64,000 nucleotides of DNA, taken from assembly GCA_031213475.1 (NCBI GenBank), contig JARUPZ010000004.1:434001-498000 (forward strand). The letters are read 5' to 3'. A program made the position numbers and the translations under genes. Below the pieces are notes generated by a model, which saw nothing but the letters and a program-made list of their open reading frames with translations, searched no databases and was not told where the DNA came from. The stretch comes from Nereocystis luetkeana (lineage: Eukaryota; Sar; Phaeophyceae; Laminariales; Laminariaceae). Of the stretch, positions 12,346 to 22,916 are shown in pieces; within the stretch, counting starts at the first letter, position 1, and every line of letters starts with the position of its first letter.

Positions 12346-12450
12346 TTACGGGGGACCATAGTTAATGGAACCTATGGTATACATAAAAACCAAAATATTT
12401 AACCGTTTCTACTAACAATACTGGGTCCTATTAACTACGGTCCCCCGTAA
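12346..12450. mobile_element. Stowaway-like MITE, copy 2 (105 bp)
   Basis: Same termini as 11617-11721. It split a GCAGC-TA-GCTGC subrepeat of the fold-back arm; the TA is now present on both sides. Neighbouring subrepeats give the empty-site sequence. Confidence 0.9.
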
Positions 12451-12835
12451 TAGCTGCGCAGCCCTTTAAAACAATACCAGGTAGCTGCTTGTACGCAGCT
12501 ATTAATAGCTGCGTACCCTAGTAGCTTCTGAAAGCAATAGCTGTCTGTAGGCAGCTAGCTGCGCAGCTTTCTGAAACAATACGAGGTAGCTGTCTTCAGG
12601 CAGCAGGCTTTTGAAACAGTAGCTGTCTCTAGGCAGCTAGCTGCACAGCCCTTCAAAAAAATAGTTGTCTGTACGAAGCTACCTGCGTCTAGGTAGCTGC
12701 GTAGCTTCTCAAAACGATAGCTGTGTGTAAACAGCTATTAATAGCTGCGCAGCTTTTTAAAACAATACCAGGTACCTGGTAGCTGTCTGCAGGCAGCTAT
12801 TAATAGCTGCGCAGCTTCTCAAAACTATAGCCGTC

Positions 12836-13196
12836 TTTTTTTTTTTTTCTTTTTTTTTTTTTTGCTCATCCCAATCATTATCTTCGCACATCTTCTTCTC
12901 TCTCTCCTTCCAACTCGTAACTCAGATCCGGGGTCACATAGCACGCTCTTCTACCCCCTTCCCGCTACGGTACGTGCCTTCATTTTTATCGCGAGAAGAT
13001 TTCAGCCTTTTCTTCCCTCGTCGACTCGCATCGAATTGTGCCTACCCACGCTGCAAGGCGCTCTCAACAATTGAATCCTTTTTTATTTTTATTTTTGCAA
13101 ATAAAGTCTAAGTCCGACCCACCTGGGGCTCGAACCCAGGACTCAAACAAGTAGAATTCGAGGTTATAACCACCTGAACCACCGGGGCGACCGGCC
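12836..13196 (-). mobile_element. tRNA-derived SINE, family A, full length
   Basis: Reading the minus strand: a tRNA-like head starting GGTCGCCCCGGTGGTTCA (A-box-like) and containing GGGTTCGAGCCCC (B box), then a unique body with a GCGATAAAAATGAAGGCACG core, and an A-rich tail near 12836-12863. It is inserted in the right arm of the fold-back element. Other copies are at 16090, 17347, 33007 and 34635. Confidence 0.85.
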
Positions 13197-13602
13197 AGCC
13201 TGCAGCTAGCTGCGCAGCCTTTTGAAACAATAACTGTCTGTAGACAGCTAGCTGCGCAGCTTCCAGGAAGAGTAGCTGTCTGCAAACAGCAGCTTCTCGA
13301 AACAGCAGTAGTAGTAGCTCTCTGCGAGACAGCTGAACAATTGAATCCTTTTTTATTTTTATTTTTGCAAATAAAGTCCAAGTCCGACCCACCTGGGGCT
13401 CGAACCCAGGACTCAAACAAGTAGAATTCGAGGTTATAACCACCTGAACCACCGGGGCGACCGGCCAGCCTGCAGCTAGCTGCGCAGCCTTTTGAAACAA
13501 TAACTGTCTGTAGACAGCTAGCTGCGCAGCTTCCAGGAAGAGTAGCTGTCTGCAAACAGCAGCTTCTCGAAACAGCAGTAGTAGCTCTCTGCGAGACAGC
13601 TG
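13069..13602. repeat. Tandem duplication of about 267 bp including the SINE head
   Basis: 13069-13334 and 13338-13602 are nearly identical. Each contains the 5' (tRNA-like) part of the SINE followed by fold-back subrepeats. The second copy is three bases shorter in an AGT run. It postdates SINE insertion. Confidence 0.9.
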
Positions 13603-13639
13603 ACCGCTATCGTGGCTGAACACAGGGTGTGAAAAGATG

Positions 13640-13835
13640 CCAGAACCCGCGAGATATCAAAACCTCCTGACCTGACCCGACCCGTGAGATTTGAAAATCT
13701 CCTGGCCCGACCCGACCCGACCCGCGAGATTTCGAAACCTCCTGACCCGACCCGATCCGACCCGCCACCTTCCGATTGACCCGTGAGACACAGGTTTCAT
13801 GCAGGTCGGGTCATCTCGACCCGCGAGACGTACGG
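13640..13835. repeat. Degenerate minisatellite, CCTGACCCGACCCG units
   Basis: Several imperfect units of about 45-55 bp combine CCTGACCCGACCCG with GAGATTTCGAAA, ending near 13835 with the inverted form GGTCGGGTCA. Confidence 0.75.
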
Positions 13836-14839
13836 CGGTAGTGTGTACGAGGTACTTGCTTTTGACTTTTGATGGCCCAAAATTGCTACCCACCAGGTAC
13901 CGGTAGCAATGTAGGTTTTACCTGTAAAACGCTTTCGAAAAAGATCAAAGCTGCAAACCGCACCGCGGTAAGGGTCGGTCGGCACTGCAAAGTAAGTGAA
14001 GAGTGAAAAGCCTGATTTTTCGCACGCATGCACCGAGCAACAGACCGTACACCGTATCTACACTTTCCCCGCGCACAGCGGTTGCACCGTGAGCTACCGC
14101 CGAGACACTCCTGGTGGATAATTTGGAATGCATGCATATCGTCTGGCCCCTCGGGGACAGCAACACAGGCTTCGAACCTTGTGTAGCAAGAATACCGGAA
14201 AGCAAAGCGCGGGCTCACCGAAAAAATCTCCTGCTGTTGGGAACGAGGATCCTCCGTGAACCTCGCTTGACCTGATGAATGTCTGCCGTCCTTCGGAGGG
14301 AGACGGACCACCGCCCTCCTCCACGCGTGGACACAGGAAAATCCCTCAGATCTGGATGAGCCTCTTCGAGAATGTACGACTATGCCCGTCCCCCGTGAGA
14401 GACAGAGTCAGTTGTCAAACGGAAAACGAAACATGGGGTTTTTGTTTATTATGAAGGATGCATGAAACCGTTTATTTTCGACGACGAGACGACGAGAGAC
14501 GAGAACCGAAACTCCTCTGCGCCTCACAAACGGGGTCATCAAGGCATGCAGAGTGCAGGTGGCACCAAGTCGGTCGATAAGCAGCCAAGCGGCTGTGGTG
14601 TTGACCTGTGCCCATATTTCCCTCCAGTAAATACATTGATAGCGTGTCAATTGCAAATCTGAGGATTGCATCGCGAACCATGTCACATGTCACACGTCAC
14701 ACGTGTCACACAGCGCCCACAAGCTATAAAATCTTCTGGGTATGCATGTGGTCTTCTCGGTAGCTGTGGCGACTTGTACAGCGTACCGCACCTACCAGGT
14801 ATCTGATACGTACGTACGTGCTCGGACCTCATTTTTTGT
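13836..14839. other. No gene recognised
   Basis: Open frames up to 141 codons on the minus strand (13886-14311) lack clear splice sites or any domain I know. Nothing further can be supported. Confidence 0.45.
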
Positions 14840-14965
14840 TTGAGGTGTAGAAGATGGACCATGATTTGCTTGTTTTGTTTTTACCGAGGAATTTCTTCCG
14901 CTCCAGAGTTAGTTATTGTTGGAGCCTGTCCTGCGACCACGGACTGCATTGTATTGTGAGTTAAT
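14840..14965 (+). repeat. Dispersed repeat block, second copy
   Basis: Counterpart of 2795-2912, here followed directly by the AAC microsatellite as if that were its expanded tail. Confidence 0.6.
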
Positions 14966-15096
14966 GTGAGAACAACAACAACAGCAACAGCAATAACAAC
15001 AACAACAGCAACAACAACAGCAACAACAACAACAGCAACAACAACAACAACAGCAACAACAACAACAACAACAACAACAGCAACAGCAATAACAAT
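14966..15096 (+). repeat. (AAC)n/(AGC) microsatellite
   Basis: About 130 bp of AAC units interspersed with AGC. It translates as a poly-Thr/Ala run that should not be read as a protein. Confidence 0.92.
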
Positions 15097-15223
15097 GGGC
15101 TATGACGTTAAAATATCCCGTTTCGTACCTTCATCGCCCAAACATAGCCCACAAGCCACAAAGCAGAAGCTTCCCATCGATACATCGTGCAATCGACGTC
15201 GTTTGTCGTTTCGTCGTAGCAGT

Positions 15224-16089
<866 letters not shown>

Positions 16090-16401
16090 CCTCATCCCAT
16101 TTATGATCTTCGCACATCTTCTTCTCTCTCTCCTTCCAACTCGTAACTCAGATCCGGGGTCACATAGCAGGCTCTTCTACCCCCTTCCCGCTACGGTACG
16201 TGCCTTCATTTTTATCGCGAGAAGATTTCAGACTTTTCTTCCCTCGTCGACTCGCATCGAATTGTGCCTATACCCACGCTGCAAGGCGCTCTCAACAATT
16301 GAATCCTTTTTTATTTTTATTTTTGCAAATAAAGTCAAAGTCCGACCCACCTGGGGCTCGAACACAGGACTCAAACAAGTAGAATTCGAGGTTAACCTGG
16401 C
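16090..16401 (-). mobile_element. SINE family A, 5'-truncated, with (TAAA)n tail
   Basis: Body and B-box region match 12836-13196 closely. The first 30 or so bases of the head, including the A box, are missing at 16401. One B-box base is changed (GTGTTCGAGCC). Confidence 0.85.
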
Positions 16402-16426
16402 CATTTTTTTTAATATATTTTTTATA

Positions 16427-16530
16427 TCCTCCGGCGGATTGATTGGTAAAAATAACGCTTACCGTCACCACGCCTCCACGCATTTAATAGGTAATCGATC
16501 CACATTTCCCCCCTCCCTACACGTATTATA
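16427..16530. repeat. Short dispersed repeat shared with 41794-41845
   Basis: Both sites show a T-rich run, TCCTCCGGC-GATTG, GGTAAAAATA and a GCTT-A-C-TCACC stretch. Nature unknown. Confidence 0.4.
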
Positions 16531-16731
16531 GCTCAGCTCAGTTGTCAGAAGGTACGAAACACCCTCGCATTTCGGCGTCGTCGATGACGCGGGTACAAAG
16601 CTCTCACTTCGAACGCTTCGTTTATTGAAACCCTTGTGCGGGCGCCCCTAAAAGACCACTTGTCTCTTTGGTTCGGTTCTATTGTTGAATGATTATCTAT
16701 TACGGGCATACAAACAAAGGGAGTAGTAGTA

Positions 16732-16931
16732 TTACGGGGGGGCATATTTATAACTCTTTTAGAACCGGAGCCCCGTTTTGGGGGCAAACCACTCAAACTT
16801 TAAGTAGTTTGTCCCCAAAATGGGACTGCGGTCCTAAAGGGGTTAATAGGACCTATGGTATACACAAAATACTATATATTTACATATTTTTACTAACAAT
16901 ATTCGGTCCTATTTACTATGCCCCCCCGTAA
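16732..16931. mobile_element. Stowaway-like MITE interrupted by a second MITE
   Basis: Both ends match the TTACGGGGG/CCCCCGTAA family, but about 90 bp of unrelated sequence with its own inverted ends sits inside the left terminal repeat (16752-16844). Both outer ends are flanked by TA on the left only. Confidence 0.75.
16752..16844. mobile_element. Second MITE family, nested, about 93 bp
   Basis: The ends pair as AACTCTTTTAGAACCG against AACCCCTTTAGGACCG, followed by a GGGGGCAAAC/GTTTGTCCCC stem. Almost the whole element could fold into one hairpin. Only one copy is seen, so family status is inferred. Confidence 0.55.
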
Positions 16932-16950
16932 TGTTATTAATAGTAGTGGT

Positions 16951-16990
16951 GCTAACAATATTTGGTCCTATTTACTATGGTCCCCCGTAA
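16951..16990. mobile_element. Solo right half of the Stowaway-like MITE
   Basis: Contains the right end (GGTCCTATTTACTATGGTCC, then CCCGTAA) without a left partner, 20 bp after the previous copy. Confidence 0.7.
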
Positions 16991-17008
16991 TATTATTATT
17001 GTGCTTGC

Positions 17009-17080
17009 CATCCGACAATGTGTAGTGTTGTTCTAATAAACGACTATAATAACAGAAAGTGAAGAACTTTCCAGACCAAA
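17009..17080 (+). repeat. Dispersed repeat with CATCCGACAATGTGTAGTG
   Basis: Shared with 24713-24785. Related CCGACAATG sequences occur at 20410 (plus) and 21262 (minus orientation). Nature unknown. Confidence 0.6.
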
Positions 17081-17178
17081 AGCGCGGCAGCATCCTACGA
17101 CAAATAAATCACAACCGATGTGACGCTCAGGAAGACTATCAATAGTAGTGCTAATAAATAGTATTAATGCCAATAGAA

Positions 17179-17288
17179 TTACGGGGGACCGTAGTTAATA
17201 GGACCAAATATTGTTGGTAAAAATGATTAAATATATACCGGTATGTTTTATGGATACCATAGGTCCTATTAACTATGGCCCCCCGTAA
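17179..17288. mobile_element. Stowaway-like MITE, copy 4
   Basis: Both termini are recognisable, with two or three changes, but the TA flanks are not intact. Confidence 0.85.
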
Positions 17289-17346
17289 TGGTGTAATAGT
17301 ATCCCCAACTAAACAACTGAGGCTCAAAAGGGTTTGGTAATACGAC

Positions 17347-17540
17347 CCTTTTTTCTTTTTTTTTTCGCTCATCCCATTTATTTTCTTCACACATCTTCCT
17401 CTCTCTCTGCTTCCAACTCGTAACTCAGATCCGGGGTCACATAGCAGGCTCTTCTCCCCCCCTTCCCGCTACGGTACGTGCCTTCATTTTTATCGCGAGA
17501 AGATTTCAGCCTTTCCTTCCCTCGTCGACTCGCATCGACC
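17347..17540 (-). mobile_element. SINE family A, 5'-truncated fragment
   Basis: Carries the A-rich tail and body core but lacks the tRNA-like head; homology stops after CTCGCATCGACC. Confidence 0.85.
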
Positions 17541-17649
17541 GTTATCGTCTTATTGCAGAAATAGCACCCATGTATGTGTCATCCCTTTGACACTAACGTA
17601 GCATAATTGCTGAAACACGCGAGCCGCTGTTTCTACGTCCGAGTAGCTA

Positions 17650-17766
17650 TTACGGGGGGGGGCATAGTTAATACGACCAAATATTGTCAGTAAAAATGGT
17701 TAAATATAATAGATACCTGGTAGGTGTTTATCTATACCATAGGTCCTATTAACTATGGTCCCTATA
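17650..17766. mobile_element. Stowaway-like MITE, copy 5 (right end damaged)
   Basis: Left end TTACGGGGGGGGCATAGTTA is intact; the right end stops at GGTCCCTATAG. A TACCTGGTA word lies in the body. Confidence 0.8.
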
Positions 17767-17919
17767 GTGGTTTTGTTAATATTAATAGCATTAAATTACT
17801 ACTTACTGCGTCTGCTTCTCTTTTGAATGTGGATGGCAAGATTGGAACAGACGCTGTTACATTTCTGTGGCAACATTCCATGATAATCGACCAGCAGCAG
17901 GAACGCTGAAACCTATCAT
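17767..17919. other. No feature recognised
   Basis: Spacer between MITE and SINE fragment. Confidence 0.4.
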
Positions 17920-18073
17920 ATGCGCGACAAAAATGAAGGCTCGCGTACCGGGGGGGGAAAGGGACGGCACCTGTGACCACGGTTTGCCCAAAATATTGCT
18001 GAGGGTTATTTAAGCCTCCAACGAGCGCGTAAAGCTGGAGAGGAAAGTCACAAATGATGATGACAAAAAAAAA
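17920..18073 (+). mobile_element. SINE family B, 5'-truncated fragment
   Basis: Starts at the GCGCGACAAAAATGAAGGC core, continues through CCTGTGACCACGG and ends in an A-run, matching the 3' half of 19964-20312. Confidence 0.8.
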
Positions 18074-18823
18074 GTATACCGGGATGTGACCAGAACGCTT
18101 CTTCTTTTCTTCTGTGCTTGCTGTGTGGGCGGGCAGCTTCTCGCCGAACAGAAAGTAGCAACTAATCTCGGTATAAAAGTTCATATGTTTAAGGAGATTA
18201 CTTGTTTGCTCGTCCTTTGGGCGGGGAAGAGGAAGAGCCCAACGACATGACAGCAAATAAATGTCTAATGTTTCTTCATGCAAATTCAATTGGCACTCTA
18301 TTTGCCATCCGATATCTTGCAGCGCACCTGTACAACCTTTCTATCAAGACATCCGCATACAAATGGGTATAATATATATCTAGAATCCAACTACTTCAAA
18401 CATGGAAATTGCTATATCTCAGGCCTGAACACTTGATAACATTATTAGACCAACAAAAACACACAATGTCTACCCCCGATGCGGATGATGTCGCCGTGAC
18501 GAGCTCCCACAACCCCTCCCTGATGCCTGCAGGCGTCGTTCACGGCCGAACGTGCCGAGCCCTTCCCTCCAGTAGCATGGTGTCATGTACCAGGTAGCAC
18601 GGAGCTGCTTAGCGTCTACAACTTCAACATGGGGCTGCCAACAAGAAGCACCTAATCTGAGCTAGCCTGAGATTCTTAATTGTGACGCCATCTTCGAACA
18701 ACCTTGAGCAAAGAAAGGTTGTTGTATAGGATATACCTGGTAGTGTAGAGTTCAACACTGATCCGTTTCTCTCAACCTGTTTTTCTTAGCGTTCTCCAAA
18801 AAGTGAGCCTTTTGCTCATATTG
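18074..18823. other. No gene recognised
   Basis: The minus-strand frame 17762-18289 (175 codons) overlaps MITE and SINE sequence and is not credible. Nothing else found. Confidence 0.5.
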
Positions 18824-18931
18824 TAACGGGGGACCATCATAGTTAATAGGACCAAATATTGTTCGTAAAAATGGTCAAGTATATAGGTTTTTATGTATAC
18901 GATAGGTCCTACTAACTATGGTCCCCCGTAA
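18824..18931. mobile_element. Stowaway-like MITE, copy 6
   Basis: Both ends present. A three-base duplication (CATCATAG) lies in the left repeat, and the first two bases of the left end have changed. Confidence 0.85.
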
Positions 18932-19087
18932 TAGTAGGCTCTTTCTCATTCGTGGGCCCATACCTGTATGTCTCGAACTGAGCCAAGGAGGTCCTATTAC
19001 AATCTGGGAGAAATAATATTTTTAGGTTGGTAGGCTGTTGTTGTTCAGGTATTTTGGTTCCTGTCGGAATCAAGGTACGGGCGGAGA

Positions 19088-19143
19088 CCCAACCCAACCC
19101 CTGGCTCTAACCCTAACCCGAACCCTAACCCTGACATCTAAAC
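19088..19143 (+). repeat. Short interstitial telomere-like tract (CCCTAA variants)
   Basis: Four or so CCCTAA or CCCGAA units in a row between 19105 and 19135, preceded by CAACCC units. Confidence 0.55.
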
Positions 19144-19452
19144 CTACTCCAGCCAAGGGAGGCGGATTGCCCGAGGCAACTCAACCACCCTCGGAGGCGT
19201 TGTTCCTGAACCCGGGTTCCGCATTAGATAACCCCGCCTGTCTTTCTGGGAGGCAGTCGACCTTACGCCGTAGCGAAGGGACCCCGCTTGGGACCTGGTA
19301 TCGGCGACTCGGCAGGCGGGCTCTTTGAGGCCTGGCGTTAGAGGTACCCACCGGTGCATGCGCGATTTTTAGCTAGGCCTATCTATGATCTACATCCATA
19401 CGTCACTAGGCTGGGCTTTGTCGTGCGCAAGCCCCCCATTACGAAAGACTCT
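19144..19452. other. GC-rich unique stretch, nothing recognised
   Basis: 19145-19350 is notably GC-rich and open in two frames, but without consensus splice sites or any motif I recognise. Confidence 0.4.
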
Positions 19453-19480
19453 AATATGGGGGACCATATTAAATAGGACC
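19453..19480. mobile_element. Left-end remnant of the Stowaway-like MITE
   Basis: GGGGGACCAT and AATAGGACC of the left terminal repeat are present without a right partner before the next full copy. Confidence 0.55.
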
Positions 19481-19531
19481 TATTTTGGTGAATACAATAA
19501 CCTACCAGTATATATTTCCCTATTTTTAGTA

Positions 19532-19635
19532 TTACGGGGGGCCATAGTAAATAGGACCAAAGATTGTTAGTAATAACAGGAAATATATAGGTTTTTATGT
19601 ATACCATAGGTCCTATTTACTATGGTCCCCCGCAA
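19532..19635. mobile_element. Stowaway-like MITE, copy 7, TA flanked
   Basis: Both ends present (TTACGGGGG and CCCCCGCAA), 104 bp, with TA immediately on each side. Confidence 0.9.
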
Positions 19636-19963
19636 TAGTGCAATACCGACTCCTAATAACCGACCTTTTCACCCGGTTATTTCGGAAATGGTGACAGCAA
19701 TGGATTGGCCCAAAATAGCAAGTTTTTTGCCGAGCTCTTTTGAGGATATTCCTGAAGCCCTTCGTTGGCAAGTTTTAGAAAATTTGGACTTGCTCTTTCA
19801 TTTGGCATTTTTTTAGCAAGACTTCAGAGCTCAAATTTCCAAATACTTCCTATTTTGGCAAGTTTTCACAGTGTCGTTAAAAACGGCTCTTGTTGTGCAT
19901 CACCCCTTATTAATACCATCCAAGTCTGAACAGGTGACGAGATTAATCTGAATTATGTATTAT
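19636..19963. other. No gene recognised
   Basis: AT-rich spacer. One 64-codon plus-strand frame (19622-19816) has no supporting signal. Confidence 0.4.
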
Positions 19964-20312
19964 GTCCGGCGGCATCCCCGGTGGCTTGGTATTAATAGGT
20001 GGTCTGCGTGCCTATCAAAATCAATTTCGTGGGTTCAAGTCTCACCGAGTGCACATGCTCGTAGGGATTTTTCCTGCATTATTAGAAAAAGATTAGCGGA
20101 AAGCGCGATAGCGTGAGCTGGCTGTATTCGATGAAAATCGACGAACTGTGGGAATGTTGAACACTATGCGCGACAAAAAACAAATGCACGTTCGTACCGG
20201 GGGGGAGAAGGGACGATACCTGTGACCACGGTTTTTCCAGAAGGTCGCTGAGGGTCAAAACCTCCTACGAGTTAGGCTGGAAAGTAAAACTGATGAAAAA
20301 AAAAAAAAAAAA
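19964..20312 (+). mobile_element. tRNA-derived SINE, family B, full length
   Basis: The head has GGTGGCTTGGT-AGGTGG (A-box-like) and GGGTTCAAGTCTCACC (B box). The body then includes a TTAGCGGAAAGCGCGATAGC block and the core GCGCGACAAAAAACAAATGC, CCTGTGACCACGG, and a 17-base A tail. The core resembles that of family A although the heads differ. Confidence 0.82.
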
Positions 20313-20447
20313 GACCTCCCCCTTCATAAAAAGGTCACTACACTCAGTATATATACAGATATATGCTTACTATTAATACTAATATTTCTATTCCTATTCC
20401 GTTTTCAGTCCGACAATGTTCACCATGATGAGCTTCAAGGTTGATAA

Positions 20448-20870
20448 CTATCATACTATAATATTATACTATTAGTACGATACTATAATATTATACTATT
20501 AATACGATACTATAATATTATACTATTAATACGATACTATAATATTATACTATTAATACGATCCTGTAATATTATACTATTAATACGATACTATACTATC
20601 ATACTATTAGGACGATACTATAATATGATACTATTAGTACGATACTATAATATTATACTATTAATACGATACTATAGTATTATACTATTAATACGATCCT
20701 ATCATACTATGATACTATCAGTATTATACTATGATACTATTAACACGATACTATGATACTATAATAATACGATACTATGATACTGCGATACTATATACCA
20801 GGGTATAGGGTACTGGTGTGAAACTGTGATACTATAATACTATGATACTATAATACTATTAAATATGACA
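20448..20870. repeat. AT-rich satellite of about 27-bp units
   Basis: About 14 imperfect units on the pattern ATACTATAATATTATACTAT followed by TAATACG. Units become shorter and more varied towards 20870. Confidence 0.92.
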
Positions 20871-21460
20871 TAAATGATTGATGAAGGAACGCCTACTCCA
20901 AATCGTCCCGGTGACTACACAGGTCGCCACCTCGAGGAGGGTATCGCGATTTAGACTCCAGCTTAGGGGTCGTCAGGAATCGAGAAGGAGCAGGAAGGGG
21001 GGGAGATGACAGACCCACGCCGATGGCGTGGGGATGGAGCTTGGATGCGGCTTAGGATTTAAGAATCGAAGTAACGAGTACATACAGTATTGAGATGTAG
21101 GAGAGGGCAAAGACAGCACATAGAGTAGTATCGTAGATAAAGCATGAAAGGAAGCAGACATAGAAGATAGACAGACCTTGTGCATAGGTTTCCTTTGTAT
21201 ACGGGGAGTTCTTCTTTCAGGAATGTTTTGTTCGATCAACGTGGAAGCTCATGCTGCACATTGTCGGATGGCAAGACTGCTATATATAATATCACGATAC
21301 TTTGATACTATGGTACCACCTACTGAAGTATGATAACAACCATTCCCCGAAATAACCAGACAACCGAGGGAAACAAAACACGAAGATGTCCATCCCTCAT
21401 ATCCACCCTTAGAGGGAGGGGGGGTGTGTGCCCGTTACCATGCGCGGCCGTAGTCGTATA
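20871..21460. other. No gene recognised
   Basis: The minus-strand frame 20973-21239 (88 codons) is the only open stretch. It lacks recognisable features. A CCGACAATGTG word in inverse orientation at 21262 mirrors that at 20410. Confidence 0.4.
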
Positions 21461-21640
21461 ACCATAGCATAGCATGGCACAGCATATCATATTATTGCAA
21501 ATTAAAGCAAATTATAGCATAGCAGTGCATAGCGAAGCATAACATAGCATAGCATGGCATAGCATAGCCTAGCATAGCCTAGCAAATTATAGCATAGCAC
21601 ATCATAGCATAGCAAATCATAGCATAGCAAATTATGGCAG
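21461..21640. repeat. AGCATAGCAT minisatellite
   Basis: About 30 imperfect 5-bp units of the type AGCAT and AGCAA, with interspersed AAATT. Confidence 0.9.
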
Positions 21641-22916
21641 TGGGGGTACGGAGCACGTCCGGTTTTCACCGACCCGGCAGACATGTTTTTGCACCAAGCG
21701 CGAACCGCCATGGGGTGTTCGGCGAGTCGCATAAACGGCGACCTGCATCCTACTAAGAACCGCTTGTGCGGCGGGCTTGCAATGGATGGCAGCTTCGAGT
21801 TGATTTTTTTTTTTTGTGGTGTGGCCGCTTCCAAGGACAGCAATGAATGGGTATGCTGTTGTGTATATTCCCCCTCAGTGCCTTGCCATATACCAGGTAC
21901 CAGGTACACACTATCAATGGGTGATGTGGCCACTTCCCTTCTGCGGGTCTAAGGTTTTCCACCCAGTAACATATAGTCTAACTACTGACTGTAGACCGCC
22001 AGCCGTGGTGACCGCCAAAATAAAAAATAAAAAAAGGATACCCTGGTTGTCTAGGTCACGCCGTGAGAGGCATGTTGTGTAGCGTCGTCATCAACGAACG
22101 ACACCCCAGCCTACATGTATGGGGGGGGGCGGGGAGGGTGGTGTACTGCAGCGCTATGAGCTCCAGGGGTAGTAGTTCGGTGTGTGAGTGCCACGTGGAG
22201 GGTCTATTATCAGAGCGGGGGTCGAGCCGTACGAAGCTCCCTACTAGAAACATGGAGGTGAGAGGATGGATTCCCCGCATCGGAACGCCACCGTAGGCCC
22301 GTGGAGAACGAAAATTGGAGAAGGCCGAAAGCAATCCAGCATCCGCAGGGGGGGGGGCGAGGGGGGCGGAAATGCATTCTCGAAGTTATAAGGCTAAATG
22401 AGATAGCTACGAATAAACTAACCCCCCATGCGGGGAGGTAGTCGTTTGCTGCTTGACTTGGTCATTTGACCATTGACCGCGCATCCCTTTCAAGACTGAG
22501 CACCGTTCCTACTCCTGATAGAGACACCTCCAACATTGGGGTGGTCATTACGTTGTTTCTATATGTTACATTTTTTTTTTGCTATTCTTACCCCCTTTCT
22601 GTTTCGCCGCCTGCGCCCACCATATATCTATCTCCTAGGATAGCGATCGTTTTCTCGCTGCCCTCTATTTAATAGTGTGCCAAAAACTCCTTCATGTCAC
22701 ATTTGTCTATCTCCCTCGTTTCCTCTTCTAACACGTCACGTTCCTCCTTGTACATTTCACATTCTCCCACTCTGTGAGTTCTACTCTCTATTGCTTCGCC
22801 ACACGGACACGTCTGATCTGTGCACCTATTGCCTCCTCCTCCCGGCTACTGGTATACCTCTTTCTTCTTTCTGGCAGGTCCAGGTCACCTACACGAACTC
22901 GCGCGAAGTCCAATTA
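21641..22916. other. No gene recognised
   Basis: Overlapping frames of 60-92 codons occur on both strands without splice-site support. A pyrimidine-rich section covers 22550-22880. Confidence 0.45.

Larger units (their letters stand above)
10920..13602. mobile_element. Fold-back-type element: long inverted arms of tandem subrepeats
   Basis: The left arm (about 10920-11772) and right arm (about 11869-12830, continuing after a SINE to 13602) are inverted copies around a spacer at 11773-11868. The inner parts align well: for example a block with CGCGAGTGTGCC at 11748 returns inverted at 11882, and a block with GTGTGCATTCGATC near 12060 mirrors 11460-11490. The outer parts of both arms are made of tandem units of about 45-60 bp containing CTGCGCAGCTAGCTGC and ACAGACAGCTATTG. 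This architecture resembles fold-back (FB-like) transposons. No transposase is visible inside. Later insertions: MITEs at 11617 and 12346, a SINE at 12836, and an AGT expansion at 12200. Confidence 0.7.

Noticed and set aside
13069-13602. Possible CRISPR-like array because of regular direct repeats
   Set aside because: Only two long near-identical units that include a SINE head; this is a tandem duplication in eukaryotic DNA.
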